Assembly: GCA_025353485.1 (NCBI GenBank)
Contig: JANXQO010000154.1
Location: 1-45,963, forward strand
DNA: 45,963 nt
Source: Chitinophagales bacterium
GTDB taxonomy: Bacteria > Bacteroidota > Bacteroidia > Chitinophagales > Chitinophagaceae
Direction of reading: 5' to 3'
Shown: in pieces, positions 31,639-39,648 of the stretch
Layout of the letters: every line of letters starts with the position of its first letter
Numbering within the stretch: the first letter of the stretch is position 1
The notes under the pieces: generated by a model
Databases searched by the model: none
The model's input: the letters and a program-made list of their open reading frames with translations, nothing else
What the model was told of the DNA's origin: nothing
Translations under genes and position numbers: made by a program

Positions 31639-32636
31639 TCTATAACTATGTTTTCAAGGTTATCAATGTCAGAAGCACCTGCTCTTTTAGCATCAAGTTT
31701 CTTCTGTAATATTTCTGTAAACTGGCTTATTGAACCTGCTTCAAACTTAGCGATTTGTTCTAAAGCACTTGCGAATTTGGTGTAAACAATTCGTTGAAGT
31801 TTTAGCGACAGCACTTTCGTTTTCTTGTGAGTCACAAGGTCGTAAAGAAAGAAAGCAAAATCAGATTCTGCTTTGTCAAAGTTGGGAAGTGCTGGTAATG
31901 TGTTGTAGAAACTTGTCTGCAATGCAACAACTTGCTTTTTGTTCCATTGCTTCAAGATTGAACCTTTGGCAATTATTTGAGGGATTAGTCTTTTTCTTGA
32001 TGAAGAAAGGTAATCAGGCTTGGGATATTTAAAAGCCTGTGTCCAACTAAAGTCAGGTGTCGGGTTTTCCAAATAAGCGGTAAATGGCCCTGTCAAATTT
32101 CCTGAAATATAAACCGCTTGAACTTCAAGAGAACCAAAGTCTAACACCCGGCCTTTGTCATCATAAGAAACTAAAACGTAGTCAATATTTCCTGCTGATT
32201 TACCATGTTTGTCTTTAAGCCTTACTTCACCTACGTGTGTCCATGTGGTTTTGCAGTCAAAAATGAAGTTTGCTGCATCACTTATAATTGTCCAATCCTC
32301 TCTAAATCTTATCGGGCAAATGATTACTTGTTTGCCTTTGTGGTTTAAACTGCAAACGCCTAAAGGAAACTCTATGCTATTTTTCGTACAGTTTGAAACA
32401 ATGTTGTTGTATGGGCATAACTTATTATCCCGATAACGCTTTGCTCTATCGCTTTCATTGTCAATAGGAAAGCCAAAAACTTCGCCTAAGGGTTGTAAAT
32501 CTTTTTTATCCAAACTCATTATCAAAAATAGTAAATATTGCCCGTCTTTGGGCCTGTCATGGAAGGAATGTTGATAGTCAGTAAGGTGCCTGTGCAATTT
32601 CCGGTTACTCTTAAATATAGCCATATTATTGTTCAA
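31635..32636 (-). CDS. NotI-family type II restriction endonuclease
   Basis: 333 residues. The pattern LCPY...NCTK...GVCSLNHKGK...ICPIRF places four cysteines (74, 83, 95, 107) in the arrangement of the NotI metal-binding fold. The catalytic core has NIDYVL (Asp 152) and SLEVQAVY (Glu 171, Gln 173), a D...ExQ variant of PD-(D/E)xK as in NotI. Residues 1-39 are a poorly matching basic extension; Met 40 (MSLDKKDLQPLGEVFGFP) is a possible true start. Overlaps the methyltransferase by 4 bp. Confidence 0.75.
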   Translation of the reverse strand: MNNNMAIFKSNRKLHRHLTDYQHSFHDRPKDGQYLLFLIMSLDKKDLQPLGEVFGFPIDNESDRAKRYRDNKLCPYNNIVSNCTKNSIEFPLGVCSLNHKGKQVIICPIRFREDWTIISDAANFIFDCKTTWTHVGEVRLKDKHGKSAGNIDYVLVSYDDKGRVLDFGSLEVQAVYISGNLTGPFTAYLENPTPDFSWTQAFKYPKPDYLSSSRKRLIPQIIAKGSILKQWNKKQVVALQTSFYNTLPALPNFDKAESDFAFFLYDLVTHKKTKVLSLKLQRIVYTKFASALEQIAKFEAGSISQFTEILQKKLDAKRAGASDIDNLENIVIE

Positions 32637-32888
32637 AAAAGGCTTACTATATAATTAAATATGGAACAAAAAATATTTCTTATATACCTAAATGCAAAAC
32701 TCAAAATTGGAATGTTGGATTTAAAAAACGTTTTCTTTTTATTACCTCAATTGCAAAAGCTTACCGGAAGTGTATAAAGGGAAATTGTTATATAAAATTA
32801 AAGGCGCTTCAAAAATGATAAGTTATAACAGGATCAGGAAACAATCAGTGCGGAAATCATTTTATTTTCCAGCCAATAATTCTTTACT
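32637..32888. other. Spacer with an unassigned open frame
   Basis: Between the nuclease gene and the tRNA terminator no gene is recognised. A plus-strand frame open from about 32726 to the TGA at 32899-32901 reads VYKGKLLYKIKGASKMISYN and RKQSVRKSFYFPANNSLLKK; it has no ATG until late and no known match, and may be a remnant. Confidence 0.3.
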
Positions 32889-32922
32889 TAAAAAGCCCTG
32901 AAAGTAAACACTATCAGGGCTT
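32889..32922 (-). terminator. Terminator of tRNA-Leu(GAG)
   Basis: AAGCCCTGA at 32893-32901 pairs exactly with TCAGGGCTT at 32914-32922. On the minus strand the stem follows the tRNA 3' end by 15 bp and is followed by TTTTAAGT. Confidence 0.6.
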
Positions 32923-32937
32923 ATAAATGTTAATCAG

Positions 32938-33021
32938 TGCCCAAGACCGGATTCGAACCGGCACACCGTTTCCAGTGCTACCACCTCAAGGTAGTGCGTC
33001 TACCAATTTCGCCACCTGGGC
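32938..33021 (-). tRNA. tRNA-Leu (anticodon GAG)
   Basis: 84-nt class II tRNA read on the minus strand. The acceptor GCCCAGG pairs with CTTGGGC (one G-T pair), anticodon stem CTACC/GGTAG encloses loop TTGAGGT with GAG, there is an extended variable arm, and the T arm is CCGGTTCGAATCCGG. No CCA is encoded. A perfect 9-bp hairpin follows. Confidence 0.95.
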
Positions 33022-33051
33022 ATCAGAATTTCAAATTTCAAATTTAAAATA

Positions 33052-34209
33052 TTATTTCTTCAAATTTATCCTAAATGTTGTACCCTTTCCCACTTCAGAA
33101 TGTTTTACAATCAGATGCCCTTTATGATATTGCTCTATTATTCTTTTTGAAAGTGATAATCCTAATCCCCATCCGCGTTTTTTGGTAGTAAACCCCGGCT
33201 TAAAAACTTTATTTATATTTTTCTTGCTAATGCCTTTGCCGGTATCAGCAATATCAATAATTATAGTAGTTGGTTCATTTTTTATTTTGATGTTTATAGA
33301 ACCTTTGCCTTCCATAGCATCCAATGCATTCTTTAAAAGATTTTCAATAACCCAGTCAAACAAAGGCCCCGAAATTTTTGCAGGGATCACTTCATTATTT
33401 CCCGTGTCTACTGTAAAATTTACTTTATCTGTTGATCTTCTTTTAATGTAAGTAACCATGTTTTTAATCTGCTCTGCAACATCTTTTTCTTCCAGTTTTG
33501 GTGCGCTTCCTATTTTGCCAAAGCGGTCGCTTATAAGTTTTAAACGGTCAACATCTTTTTCCATTTCTGTTGCTATGGTTGTATCCGGTCCTTTTTCTTT
33601 CAACATTTCTACCCAGCCCTGCAGAGAAGAAAGCGGCGTACCAAGCTGATGTGCAGTTTCCTTGGCCATGCCGGCCCATACCTGGTTTTGTGTTGATTTG
33701 TTGCGGACAGTAATTGAATAGAGGATAATAAAAATAAAGAGCGCAACAATAAACAATTGCACAAGAGGATAATATCTTACCTGCTTTAATAAAGCTGAAT
33801 TGCCATAATAATATTTGTTAAGGATAAGCGGTTCCTTATTTACTTCTACCTGTATAGGCTCATGTTGGTTTTTAAACTCAATTACTTTTTTCTTTAAATA
33901 GTTTGTATCCGATTTTATTTTCAGCGTATCAAGGTTTAAACCCTGCCCCAGCGGATGATCATATTCATCTGTTTCAATAATGGGTATATCTGTATTTTCT
34001 GAAGTAATAATATTGGTAAGATCCAGGGCGGAAGGCTCTGTAGCAGTAGCTCTTGTTTTTAATGACTGCACCCATACATTTACTTTTTTTCTTTCTTCAG
34101 CGGCAATTTTCTTTGCCAAAAAATTTGAATAAAAAACAGTTCCTGTTACTATCGCAACTGCTATCAGGGCAATACCGGTTCTCCAGTTAAATAATTGACG
34201 GATCATCAA
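33052..34209 (-). CDS. Sensor histidine kinase, orphan
   Basis: 385-residue membrane kinase: two membrane segments (about 11-30 and 146-166) flank a periplasmic domain of about 115 residues, then the dimerisation helix with ETAHQLGTPLSSLQGWVEML (phospho-His), N box NLLKNALDAM, G1 DIADTGKGI, F box FKPGFTT, and G2 GWGLGLSLS. There is no HAMP domain evident and no response regulator gene adjacent, so it must partner with a distant one. The signal is unknown. Confidence 0.92.
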   Translation of the reverse strand: MMIRQLFNWRTGIALIAVAIVTGTVFYSNFLAKKIAAEERKKVNVWVQSLKTRATATEPSALDLTNIITSENTDIPIIETDEYDHPLGQGLNLDTLKIKSDTNYLKKKVIEFKNQHEPIQVEVNKEPLILNKYYYGNSALLKQVRYYPLVQLFIVALFIFIILYSITVRNKSTQNQVWAGMAKETAHQLGTPLSSLQGWVEMLKEKGPDTTIATEMEKDVDRLKLISDRFGKIGSAPKLEEKDVAEQIKNMVTYIKRRSTDKVNFTVDTGNNEVIPAKISGPLFDWVIENLLKNALDAMEGKGSINIKIKNEPTTIIIDIADTGKGISKKNINKVFKPGFTTKKRGWGLGLSLSKRIIEQYHKGHLIVKHSEVGKGTTFRINLKK

Positions 34210-34234
34210 AGTTGTTATTCATCAAATCTAAATC

Positions 34235-34325
34235 CCCGCCTGACCATAAAAAAATATATTTTATCAGTCGGGCAGGTAAAATCTAAAAATCCCATCTCAT
34301 CAAATTAGCCGGGCAGGTAAAATCT
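34235..34325. repeat. CGGGCAGGTAAAATCT direct repeats with GC hairpin
   Basis: CGGGCAGGTAAAATCT occurs exactly at 34269-34284 and 34310-34325. Upstream, CCCGCCTGAC (34235-34244) can pair with GTCGGGCAGG (34267-34276), 8 of 10 positions. The second repeat ends 37 bp before the glycosyltransferase start. Confidence 0.6.
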
Positions 34326-34362
34326 TTTATGTTTGTGGTATTATTGCCAAAATGTTTAAGCA

Positions 34363-35397
34363 GTGCCATCTTCGCCATCAGTAGCTATTATTATTCTTAA
34401 CTGGAACGGAAAAAAAATGCTGGAAGAATTTCTCCCTTTTATATTTTCATCAACTTATACTAACTATTCTGTGGTTGTTGCAGATAATGGCTCAACAGAT
34501 AACTCCCTTAATTTTCTTGAAGAATTTTATCCGCAGATACAAATATTAAAAAACGAAGTAAATAAAGGTTTTGCAAAAGGGTATAATGATGCATTAAAAT
34601 GCGTAACTGCTGCGTATTATATTTTATTAAATAATGATGTAGAAGTAACGCCGGGTTGGATAGAACCAGTGATAGAACTGATGCAAAGTGACAGTTCAAT
34701 TGCCGCATGCCAGCCTAAAGTTTTACGTTATTCTGATAAAAAAACTTTTGAATACGCTGGTGCATGCGGTGGCTGGATAGATAGTTATGGTTATCCATTT
34801 GCAAGAGGGCGGGTATTTGATATTTGTGAAAGGGATACCGGGCAATATGATACTGCGCAGCAAATTTTTTGGGCTACCGGCGCCTGTTTATTTGTAAGGG
34901 CACAAACCTTTCATTTAGTACACGGATTTGATGAATACTTTTTTGCGCACCAGGAAGAGATTGACCTTTGCTGGAGATTGCAACTTGCGGAGAATAAAAT
35001 ATTTGTGCAGCCTGCATCTGTTATTTATCATGTTGGTGGCGGAACGTTGCCAATGGGAGATAAGCGTAAAGTATATTTAAATTTCAGGAATAATCTGATT
35101 ATGCTTACCAAAAATTTACCGGTTGGGCAGGCTTTATGGAAGATACCTTTTAGAATAAGTTTGAATAAGATATTTGCATTTAAAGAATTGTTTGCGGGCA
35201 ATGGTAAAACATTTGGAGCAGTTTTAAAAGCACATTTGCATTACTTAAGATGGCTGTTTTTTGTAAAAAATAAAAATATGCCCAATAACAAAACCAAAAA
35301 ACTACAGGGTGTTTATAAAGGGTTGGTGATATGGCAATATTTTATAAAGAAGAAAAAAACATTTTCAGAAATTGTTATAACAAAAGATAATATTTAA
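34363..35397 (+). CDS. Family 2 glycosyltransferase
   Basis: 344 residues. GT-A fold features: VAIIILNWNGKKMLEEFLPF, VVADNGSTDNSLNFLEEF, ILLNNDVEVTPGW (DxD-like NDV), and GFDEYFFAHQEEIDLCWRLQ near residue 190, the cluster typical of rhamnosyl-like GT2 enzymes. A C-terminal amphipathic/hydrophobic region could anchor it at the membrane. The start is GTG at 34363, since the frame is closed by TAA just upstream and no ATG is available. Its acceptor and donor cannot be predicted. Confidence 0.88.
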   Translation: MPSSPSVAIIILNWNGKKMLEEFLPFIFSSTYTNYSVVVADNGSTDNSLNFLEEFYPQIQILKNEVNKGFAKGYNDALKCVTAAYYILLNNDVEVTPGWIEPVIELMQSDSSIAACQPKVLRYSDKKTFEYAGACGGWIDSYGYPFARGRVFDICERDTGQYDTAQQIFWATGACLFVRAQTFHLVHGFDEYFFAHQEEIDLCWRLQLAENKIFVQPASVIYHVGGGTLPMGDKRKVYLNFRNNLIMLTKNLPVGQALWKIPFRISLNKIFAFKELFAGNGKTFGAVLKAHLHYLRWLFFVKNKNMPNNKTKKLQGVYKGLVIWQYFIKKKKTFSEIVITKDNI

Positions 35398-35434
35398 TAT
35401 CAATCTGTTATTTTTGCACTGCAAAATTTAAGAC

Positions 35435-35641
35435 ATGGAACAAGAAGAAGTTTTAGATAATACACATAAAGATTTTGCCCATAACTGGGTTTCATCTTCA
35501 AGATTTTTATTTTATTGCCAGGTAGTTTTATTTGCCGCTTTTTTAACTGGTGGTTGCTATGGGCTTTATCATCATCATTACAGGGGCAAGCCAGAAGTAA
35601 ATGTTCCTGATAATACTTTGTATAATCCCAAGTACAAATAA
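35435..35641 (+). CDS. Small single-pass membrane protein, unknown
   Basis: 68 residues with one membrane segment (FLFYCQVVLFAAFLTGGCYG, about 25-44), an N-terminal acidic region and a C-terminal HHHYRGKPEVNVPDNTLYNP tail. No family recognised. A TATTTTTG box at 35409-35416 (TAnnTTTG) lies 19 bp upstream and may be its promoter. Confidence 0.45.
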   Translation: MEQEEVLDNTHKDFAHNWVSSSRFLFYCQVVLFAAFLTGGCYGLYHHHYRGKPEVNVPDNTLYNPKYK

Positions 35642-35760
35642 ATTTTGCATTAATAGTATGCAATGGCTATTTTTGCCGTCCAATTTTTAGTACTTAAACA
35701 AGCGCCTCAATAGTTATCAGGACTAAGGCAAAAGTGGTAGTCAGTTCTTATATTTTTTTT

Positions 35761-35833
<73 letters not shown>

Positions 35834-35843
35834 CACAATATTG

Positions 35844-35876
35844 AAGCAGATAGCTTTTGTTATCTGCTTTTTTTTT
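35844..35876 (+). terminator. Terminator of tRNA-Gly
   Basis: AAGCAGATA (35844-35852) and TATCTGCTT (35861-35869) form a perfect 9-bp stem with an 8-base loop, followed by TTTTTTT. Confidence 0.75.
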
Positions 35877-35888
35877 CAAAAGTTGTTT

Positions 35889-35974
35889 ACCCGGGTGGTG
35901 GAACTGGTAGACACGCAGGACTTAAAATCCTGTGATCAGTAATGGTCGTGACGGTTCAACTCCGTTCCCGGGTA
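35889..35974 (+). tRNA. tRNA-Leu (anticodon UAA)
   Basis: 86-nt class II tRNA. Acceptor ACCCGGG pairs with CCCGGGT; the anticodon arm CAGGA-CTTAAAA-TCCTG presents TAA; a long variable arm with TGATCAGTAATGGTCGTG follows; the T arm is ACGGTTCAACTCCGT. It starts 13 bp after the T-run of the tRNA-Gly terminator, so it probably has its own promoter or reads through. Confidence 0.94.
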
Positions 35975-35979
35975 CTGGT

Positions 35980-36028
35980 AAATTACAAAAGCCTTGATAG
36001 TATTAACTTTCAAGGCTTTTGTAATTTT
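35980..36028 (+). terminator. Terminator of tRNA-Leu(UAA)
   Basis: Eighteen-base arms at 35980-35997 and 36010-36027 (AAATTACAAAAGCCTTGA and its exact complement) form a strong stem around a 12-base loop. The T-rich 3' arm ends in ATTTTAA. Confidence 0.75.
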
Positions 36029-36030
36029 AA

Positions 36031-36050
36031 GGGGACAATTCAGGGGACAA
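36031..36050. repeat. Tandem GGGGACAA, possible attachment-type repeat
   Basis: GGGGACAA at 36031-36038 and again at 36043-36050, directly behind the tRNA-Leu terminator. A third copy lies at 37234-37241, on the far side of the small accessory genes. No integrase gene is present. Confidence 0.4.
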
Positions 36051-36113
36051 ATAAAATTAATATCATGGCACGATAATCTATCACCTCCACTTTAGGTGGA
36101 ATTAAAAGAATTA

Positions 36114-36833
36114 ATGTTATTTTTCATGAAAAAAATGGGTTCAAGTACTTTCTTCGGTGATCCTAAAGTATATCTTTCATTACTTGCGATTATTGTTTCT
36201 TTTGCCGCCTTCGTTTTTACGCTTGCAAACCAAACAGAGCAAAATAGAAGATGGGATGCTTTAAATATCGGGAATGTTGTCATAAAGGAAACTGAATTTA
36301 TTAAGTTTAATTCAATGACAGTAGCAGAAGCTCGAGCTACTAACTGGGGTTATAATGTTTTATTGCTTTCTAATGCTGATGAACCCGGAATAGTTTTTAC
36401 TATAAATGCATTGCGAATTTTTGATGCCAATACCAATGAGCTAATTCCCAATAGTAAATTTTGTCAAACCGTAGATGAAGCTAATGAAGAAATAAAAGAT
36501 GTTCATCGATTGCCGGCAGATATAATAATAAAGCGGGTGATTAAAGGAAGAATTGGGATGGAAAATATTGGTAAGACAGAAGTTAGAAATTTGTCAACAA
36601 TTGTAACTGGACTGATGCCTGATGGAAGTTGGAGTACCTATTTTCAATCAGCAGAAAAACCGAATCTAGGAGCATCACAAAATTTAAATATACCTATGAC
36701 TATAAATTTTACGTTAGAGGGAAATATACCCGCAGAAATGACTTTTCAAATTAAATGGGAGTATCAAGATGCAAATGACGTGGAGCATAAAAAATCTCAA
36801 AAAATGAAATGGATTAGGAGTGAAAATAAATGA
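36114..36833 (+). CDS. Single-pass membrane-anchored protein, unknown
   Basis: 239 residues from ATG 36114 (a GTG at 36096 would add six). One N-terminal membrane segment (VYLSLLAIIVSFAAFVFTLA) is followed by EQNRRWDALNIGNVVIKETE and a beta-rich domain, with VRNLSTIVTGLMPDGSWSTY and FQIKWEYQDANDVEHKKSQK near the end. No named family recognised; the layout recalls small membrane-tethered immunity-like or defence-adjacent proteins, but nothing specific supports that. It sits just behind tRNA-Leu. Confidence 0.5.
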   Translation: MLFFMKKMGSSTFFGDPKVYLSLLAIIVSFAAFVFTLANQTEQNRRWDALNIGNVVIKETEFIKFNSMTVAEARATNWGYNVLLLSNADEPGIVFTINALRIFDANTNELIPNSKFCQTVDEANEEIKDVHRLPADIIIKRVIKGRIGMENIGKTEVRNLSTIVTGLMPDGSWSTYFQSAEKPNLGASQNLNIPMTINFTLEGNIPAEMTFQIKWEYQDANDVEHKKSQKMKWIRSENK

Positions 36834-36894
36834 AGCTTTTTAGAAGGAGTAGGGCAATAAAAATACATATATTTTTAAGTCAAAATCTTAGAAG

Positions 36895-37077
36895 CTACTC
36901 AAGTAAATTATAAGTCCTACATTCTTGGCAATAAAGTAAAATATGCTTTTCCTTTTCATACCAATCGAAATTAAATTTTTGTTCTTCCGGTAATTCTTCA
37001 AATTCAATAATTAAAGAATTTATTCTACAGGGTTCACATTCCTTTAATCGTTCTTTTAAAGCTTCAATACAACTCAT
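36895..37077 (-). CDS. 60-residue Cys-rich hypothetical protein
   Basis: Begins MSCIEALKERLKECEPCRIN and ends EKHILLYCQECRTYNLLE. It has five cysteines, including ECEPC and CQEC, possibly a small zinc-binding fold. Its ATG overlaps the stop of an upstream remnant frame by 4 bp (ATGA), the way true operon genes do, which supports it being real. No family recognised. Confidence 0.45.
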   Translation of the reverse strand: MSCIEALKERLKECEPCRINSLIIEFEELPEEQKFNFDWYEKEKHILLYCQECRTYNLLE

Positions 37078-37205
37078 AATTTATTAACCTCCTTTTCAAG
37101 TTCGTTCCAACCTTGTTTATTCTTTTTCTCAATAGGCTCATAAAATTTCATTACCAGTTTATTCAATGGAATAATATTTAGATTACAGTAATGATTTTGT
37201 CCGTC
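37074..37205 (-). pseudogene. C-terminal remnant of an unrecognised gene
   Basis: An open frame, closed upstream by a TAG at 37206-37208, reads NHYCNLNIIPLNKLVMKFYE then PIEKKNKQGWNELEKEVNKL and stops in an ATGA overlap with the next gene. It looks like the end of a real protein but no proper start or upstream part exists; ATG 37151 would give only 25 residues. The upstream break falls at the inverted repeat at 37201-37234. Confidence 0.4.
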
Positions 37206-37260
37206 CTATGCTTATTCCTTAGGGTTTAGGACGGGGGACAAGTTTTTACAATTTTGTAAA
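37201..37260. repeat. Two adjacent inverted repeats
   Basis: CCGTCCTA (37201-37208) pairs with TAGGACGG (37227-37234); TTTACAA (37245-37251) pairs with TTGTAAA (37254-37260). GGGGACAA (37234-37241) stands between them. They lie just before the left copy of the 60-bp repeat. Confidence 0.55.
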
Positions 37261-37278
37261 GGCAGGAGTTTTGCCGTA

Positions 37279-37339
37279 TTTTCTTTCCCACTTTATTTTG
37301 ATATGTGTTAAGCTCCTTAACTCAAAAACCATTGAAAAG
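37279..37339 (+). repeat. 60-bp repeat with hairpin, left copy
   Basis: Matches 39649-39708 over about 60 bp with a one-base indel and few mismatches. It contains the hairpin GTTAAG-CTC-CTTAAC (37307-37321) and the invariant tail ACTCAAAAACCATTGAAA. Located upstream of the ompA-like gene. Confidence 0.7.
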
Positions 37340-37423
37340 TAAAGCTTTCTTAATCTTACTAATTACACAAACACTTTTATGTTAATTATACACATGTTAT
37401 TTATTTAAAGCAATAAATCAGTT

Positions 37424-37451
37424 TTTGGTTACATTTTTGAATATAAGTTTG
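37424..37451 (+). promoter_or_regulatory. Candidate promoter of the OmpA-like lipoprotein
   Basis: TTTG at 37424-37427, 16 bp, then TAAGTTTG at 37444-37451 (TAnnTTTG), 12 nt before ATG 37464. The spacer is short for the consensus. Confidence 0.45.
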
Positions 37452-37463
37452 AAAATAAAAATT

Positions 37464-38273
37464 ATGAAAAAGATATTTGCTATAATTGGAGTTGTATTGC
37501 TGCTCACCAGCTGCGTTTCAAAAAAATTATTTCAGCAATCTCAACTAGAAGCAGCTTCCTTACGTGCTGATAGTATCAGGCTTTCTAATAACATTAACTC
37601 TTTACAAAATAATATAGTTGCCTTAAAAAAGAATATCGCTGATCTTACCAGCAGAATTTCCAGTCTCAATAATCAAAACACTCAGCTTGGCCAGCAAACT
37701 GCTGACCAGCAAAACCAATTAAGCAATAGCCAGCAGGAATTACAAAAGCAACAACAAAGATTAAAACAGTTACAGGATATATTGCAGCAACAGCGGACAC
37801 AATCAGATATGCTTAAAAATAAAATGTTGGAGGCTTTGAAAGGATTTAATTCAAATGATCTTTCTGTATTGCAGAAAAATGGTAAAGTATATGTAAGTCT
37901 TTCAGAGAATTTATTATTCCCTTCAGGAAGTGCCGTAGTAAATCCGAAAGGTGTTGATGCATTATCCAAGCTTGCAGCTGTACTTAATTTAAATTCAGAT
38001 GTTGCCGTAAATATTGAGGGGCATACAGATAGTATTCCTATTCGTGGAAGATATCAGGACAACTGGGATCTTAGCACTGCCCGTGCAGATGCAATTGTTC
38101 GCATATTGGTCAATACATATAGAGTTGATCCCACAAGAGTAGTGGCTTCGGGGCATAGTTATTACGATCCGGTTGAAAGTAATTCAACATCTGAAGGCAG
38201 GGCAAGAAACAGAAGAACAGAGATCATACTTTCACCAAAACTGGATGAAATGTATAAATTGCTTGAAAGGTAA
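37464..38273 (+). CDS. OmpA-family lipoprotein
   Basis: 269 residues from ATG 37464; an upstream in-frame start at 37425 would place extra residues before the signal peptide. The signal peptide ends in lipobox LLTSC (Cys 17). Residues about 30-135 form a Gln/Leu-rich coiled coil, and the C-terminal OmpA domain has LLFPSGSAVVNPKGVDALSK, NIEGHTDSIPIRGRYQDNWD and RVVASGHSYYDPVESN with the conserved peptidoglycan-binding Asp and Arg. It anchors the outer membrane to peptidoglycan. Confidence 0.9.
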   Translation: MKKIFAIIGVVLLLTSCVSKKLFQQSQLEAASLRADSIRLSNNINSLQNNIVALKKNIADLTSRISSLNNQNTQLGQQTADQQNQLSNSQQELQKQQQRLKQLQDILQQQRTQSDMLKNKMLEALKGFNSNDLSVLQKNGKVYVSLSENLLFPSGSAVVNPKGVDALSKLAAVLNLNSDVAVNIEGHTDSIPIRGRYQDNWDLSTARADAIVRILVNTYRVDPTRVVASGHSYYDPVESNSTSEGRARNRRTEIILSPKLDEMYKLLER

Positions 38274-38277
38274 CTTT

Positions 38278-38300
38278 GCAGGATTTTTTAATAATCCTGC
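38278..38300 (+). terminator. Possible terminator hairpin after ompA-like gene
   Basis: GCAGGATT (38278-38285) and AATCCTGC (38293-38300) form an exact 8-bp stem, 5 bp past the stop codon. No T-run follows, so rho-independent termination is uncertain. Confidence 0.35.
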
Positions 38301-38423
38301 TGAGAAGAAACACTATTTCTCTATCAGGGGTTTTACAATCTTACAATCCTTCATTTTCTTTAATCTTATAAATCCTAAATTGTTGGGAAATTAGCTTTTA
38401 TATTTTTTGATTAAATTCGGTAA

Positions 38424-39620
38424 ATGAAGTGGTTTTTTACAATAAGTTTTTTTATACTTAGTATTACATGTACAAAAAAACAACAGACTTCTGATAGTCT
38501 TTTAAGTTTTACTCCTGAAGATGAAAAAGATACCTCTATTTGGAATACAATCCGATCTGATTTTTATAAACAAAAGCTTTCTAAAGGAATAAATCTAAGT
38601 AACTGGTTCAACAATTATTCTGATAAAGGACAATTTGGAAACCGTTTTACTTCCATCAATTTTCAACAAATAAAAAATCTGGGATTTACTCATGTACGTT
38701 TACCTATTGCCTGGGAAATCTTATTCCAGGAAAACAGGCCTTCAGAGCTTAATCCCCTGAATATTTCTTTTGTAGATGATGCATTAAAAAATTTAACGAA
38801 TGCAGGTCTTGCTGTAATCATTGACCCCTTACATGGGGGTGATGAAAAAGTGGAACTGCAAATGGCAACCAATGCTAATTATGTATCAAAAATTGCACTT
38901 TACTGGAAAGCAATCGTCAAACGGTATCGTTATTTGTATAAGCCAGATCAGTTATTTTTTGAAGTAATGAATGAGCCTCATATAAATACAAATAATTTAT
39001 TTAGTGAGGTTTGGTGGCCAAAAGTTCAGCAATCAATTATTGATTCTATTAGAGCCGTAGATCAACATCATTACATAATTGCGGGAGGCGGTGTTTGGAA
39101 TAGTATCTACGGATTAAAAAAACTAATTCCTTATAATAATATAAAAATTATTTACAATTTTCATTTTTATGATAATATGGTTTTTACCCATCAGGGTGCA
39201 ACCTGGGCAGGTGATTTATTTACCAAATTATCAGGAGTTCCTTATCCGTCATCTCCATCTGCTGTAGATTCATTAGTGAAAATAACTAATGACCCTGTTG
39301 TAAAAAATGCTTTGATCATGTATGGAAATGAAAACTGGAATCAACAAAAGATGGATTCCATAATGAAAGATATTTCTAATTGGGCATTAAGCAATCATAT
39401 TGATTATTTAACCTGTAACGAATTTGGTTCCTATAAACCCAAGGCTCCTCTTCAAAGTCGTTTGAATTGGATACATGATGTTCATAGCTCTCTTGAAAAA
39501 TATAATATCGGATGGACTATGTGGGAATATGATGAAGGTTTTGGCCTCATCACTTATCCTTCAGGAAATAGAAATACTCCAGTGATAGATTCTGCATTAG
39601 TAGTATCACTGGGTTTGTAA
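38424..39620 (+). CDS. Glycoside hydrolase family 5 lipoprotein
   Basis: 398 residues: signal peptide with lipobox SITC (Cys 16), then a GH5 (cellulase-type) domain with KGINLSNWFNNYSDKGQFGN, LGFTHVRLPIAWEILF, acid/base Glu in FFEVMNEPH, YNFHFYDN and the nucleophile Glu in CNEFGSY. Substrate could be a beta-glucan or mannan; the sequence does not decide. It lies with the OmpA-like gene between two copies of the 60-bp repeat. Confidence 0.9.
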   Translation: MKWFFTISFFILSITCTKKQQTSDSLLSFTPEDEKDTSIWNTIRSDFYKQKLSKGINLSNWFNNYSDKGQFGNRFTSINFQQIKNLGFTHVRLPIAWEILFQENRPSELNPLNISFVDDALKNLTNAGLAVIIDPLHGGDEKVELQMATNANYVSKIALYWKAIVKRYRYLYKPDQLFFEVMNEPHINTNNLFSEVWWPKVQQSIIDSIRAVDQHHYIIAGGGVWNSIYGLKKLIPYNNIKIIYNFHFYDNMVFTHQGATWAGDLFTKLSGVPYPSSPSAVDSLVKITNDPVVKNALIMYGNENWNQQKMDSIMKDISNWALSNHIDYLTCNEFGSYKPKAPLQSRLNWIHDVHSSLEKYNIGWTMWEYDEGFGLITYPSGNRNTPVIDSALVVSLGL

Positions 39621-39648
39621 TTAAATTTATCAGCAAGAGTTAGGTTTT

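Noticed and set aside
30745-32636. Defence island with further systems next to the restriction-modification pair
   Set aside because: The neighbours are a DNA-alkylation-repair HEAT protein, a histidine kinase and a tRNA; no other defence family is visible.
36096-37241. Integrated prophage or ICE behind tRNA-Leu
   Set aside because: No integrase, relaxase, capsid or replication gene; the repeats are only 8 bp. Kept only as a possible scar.
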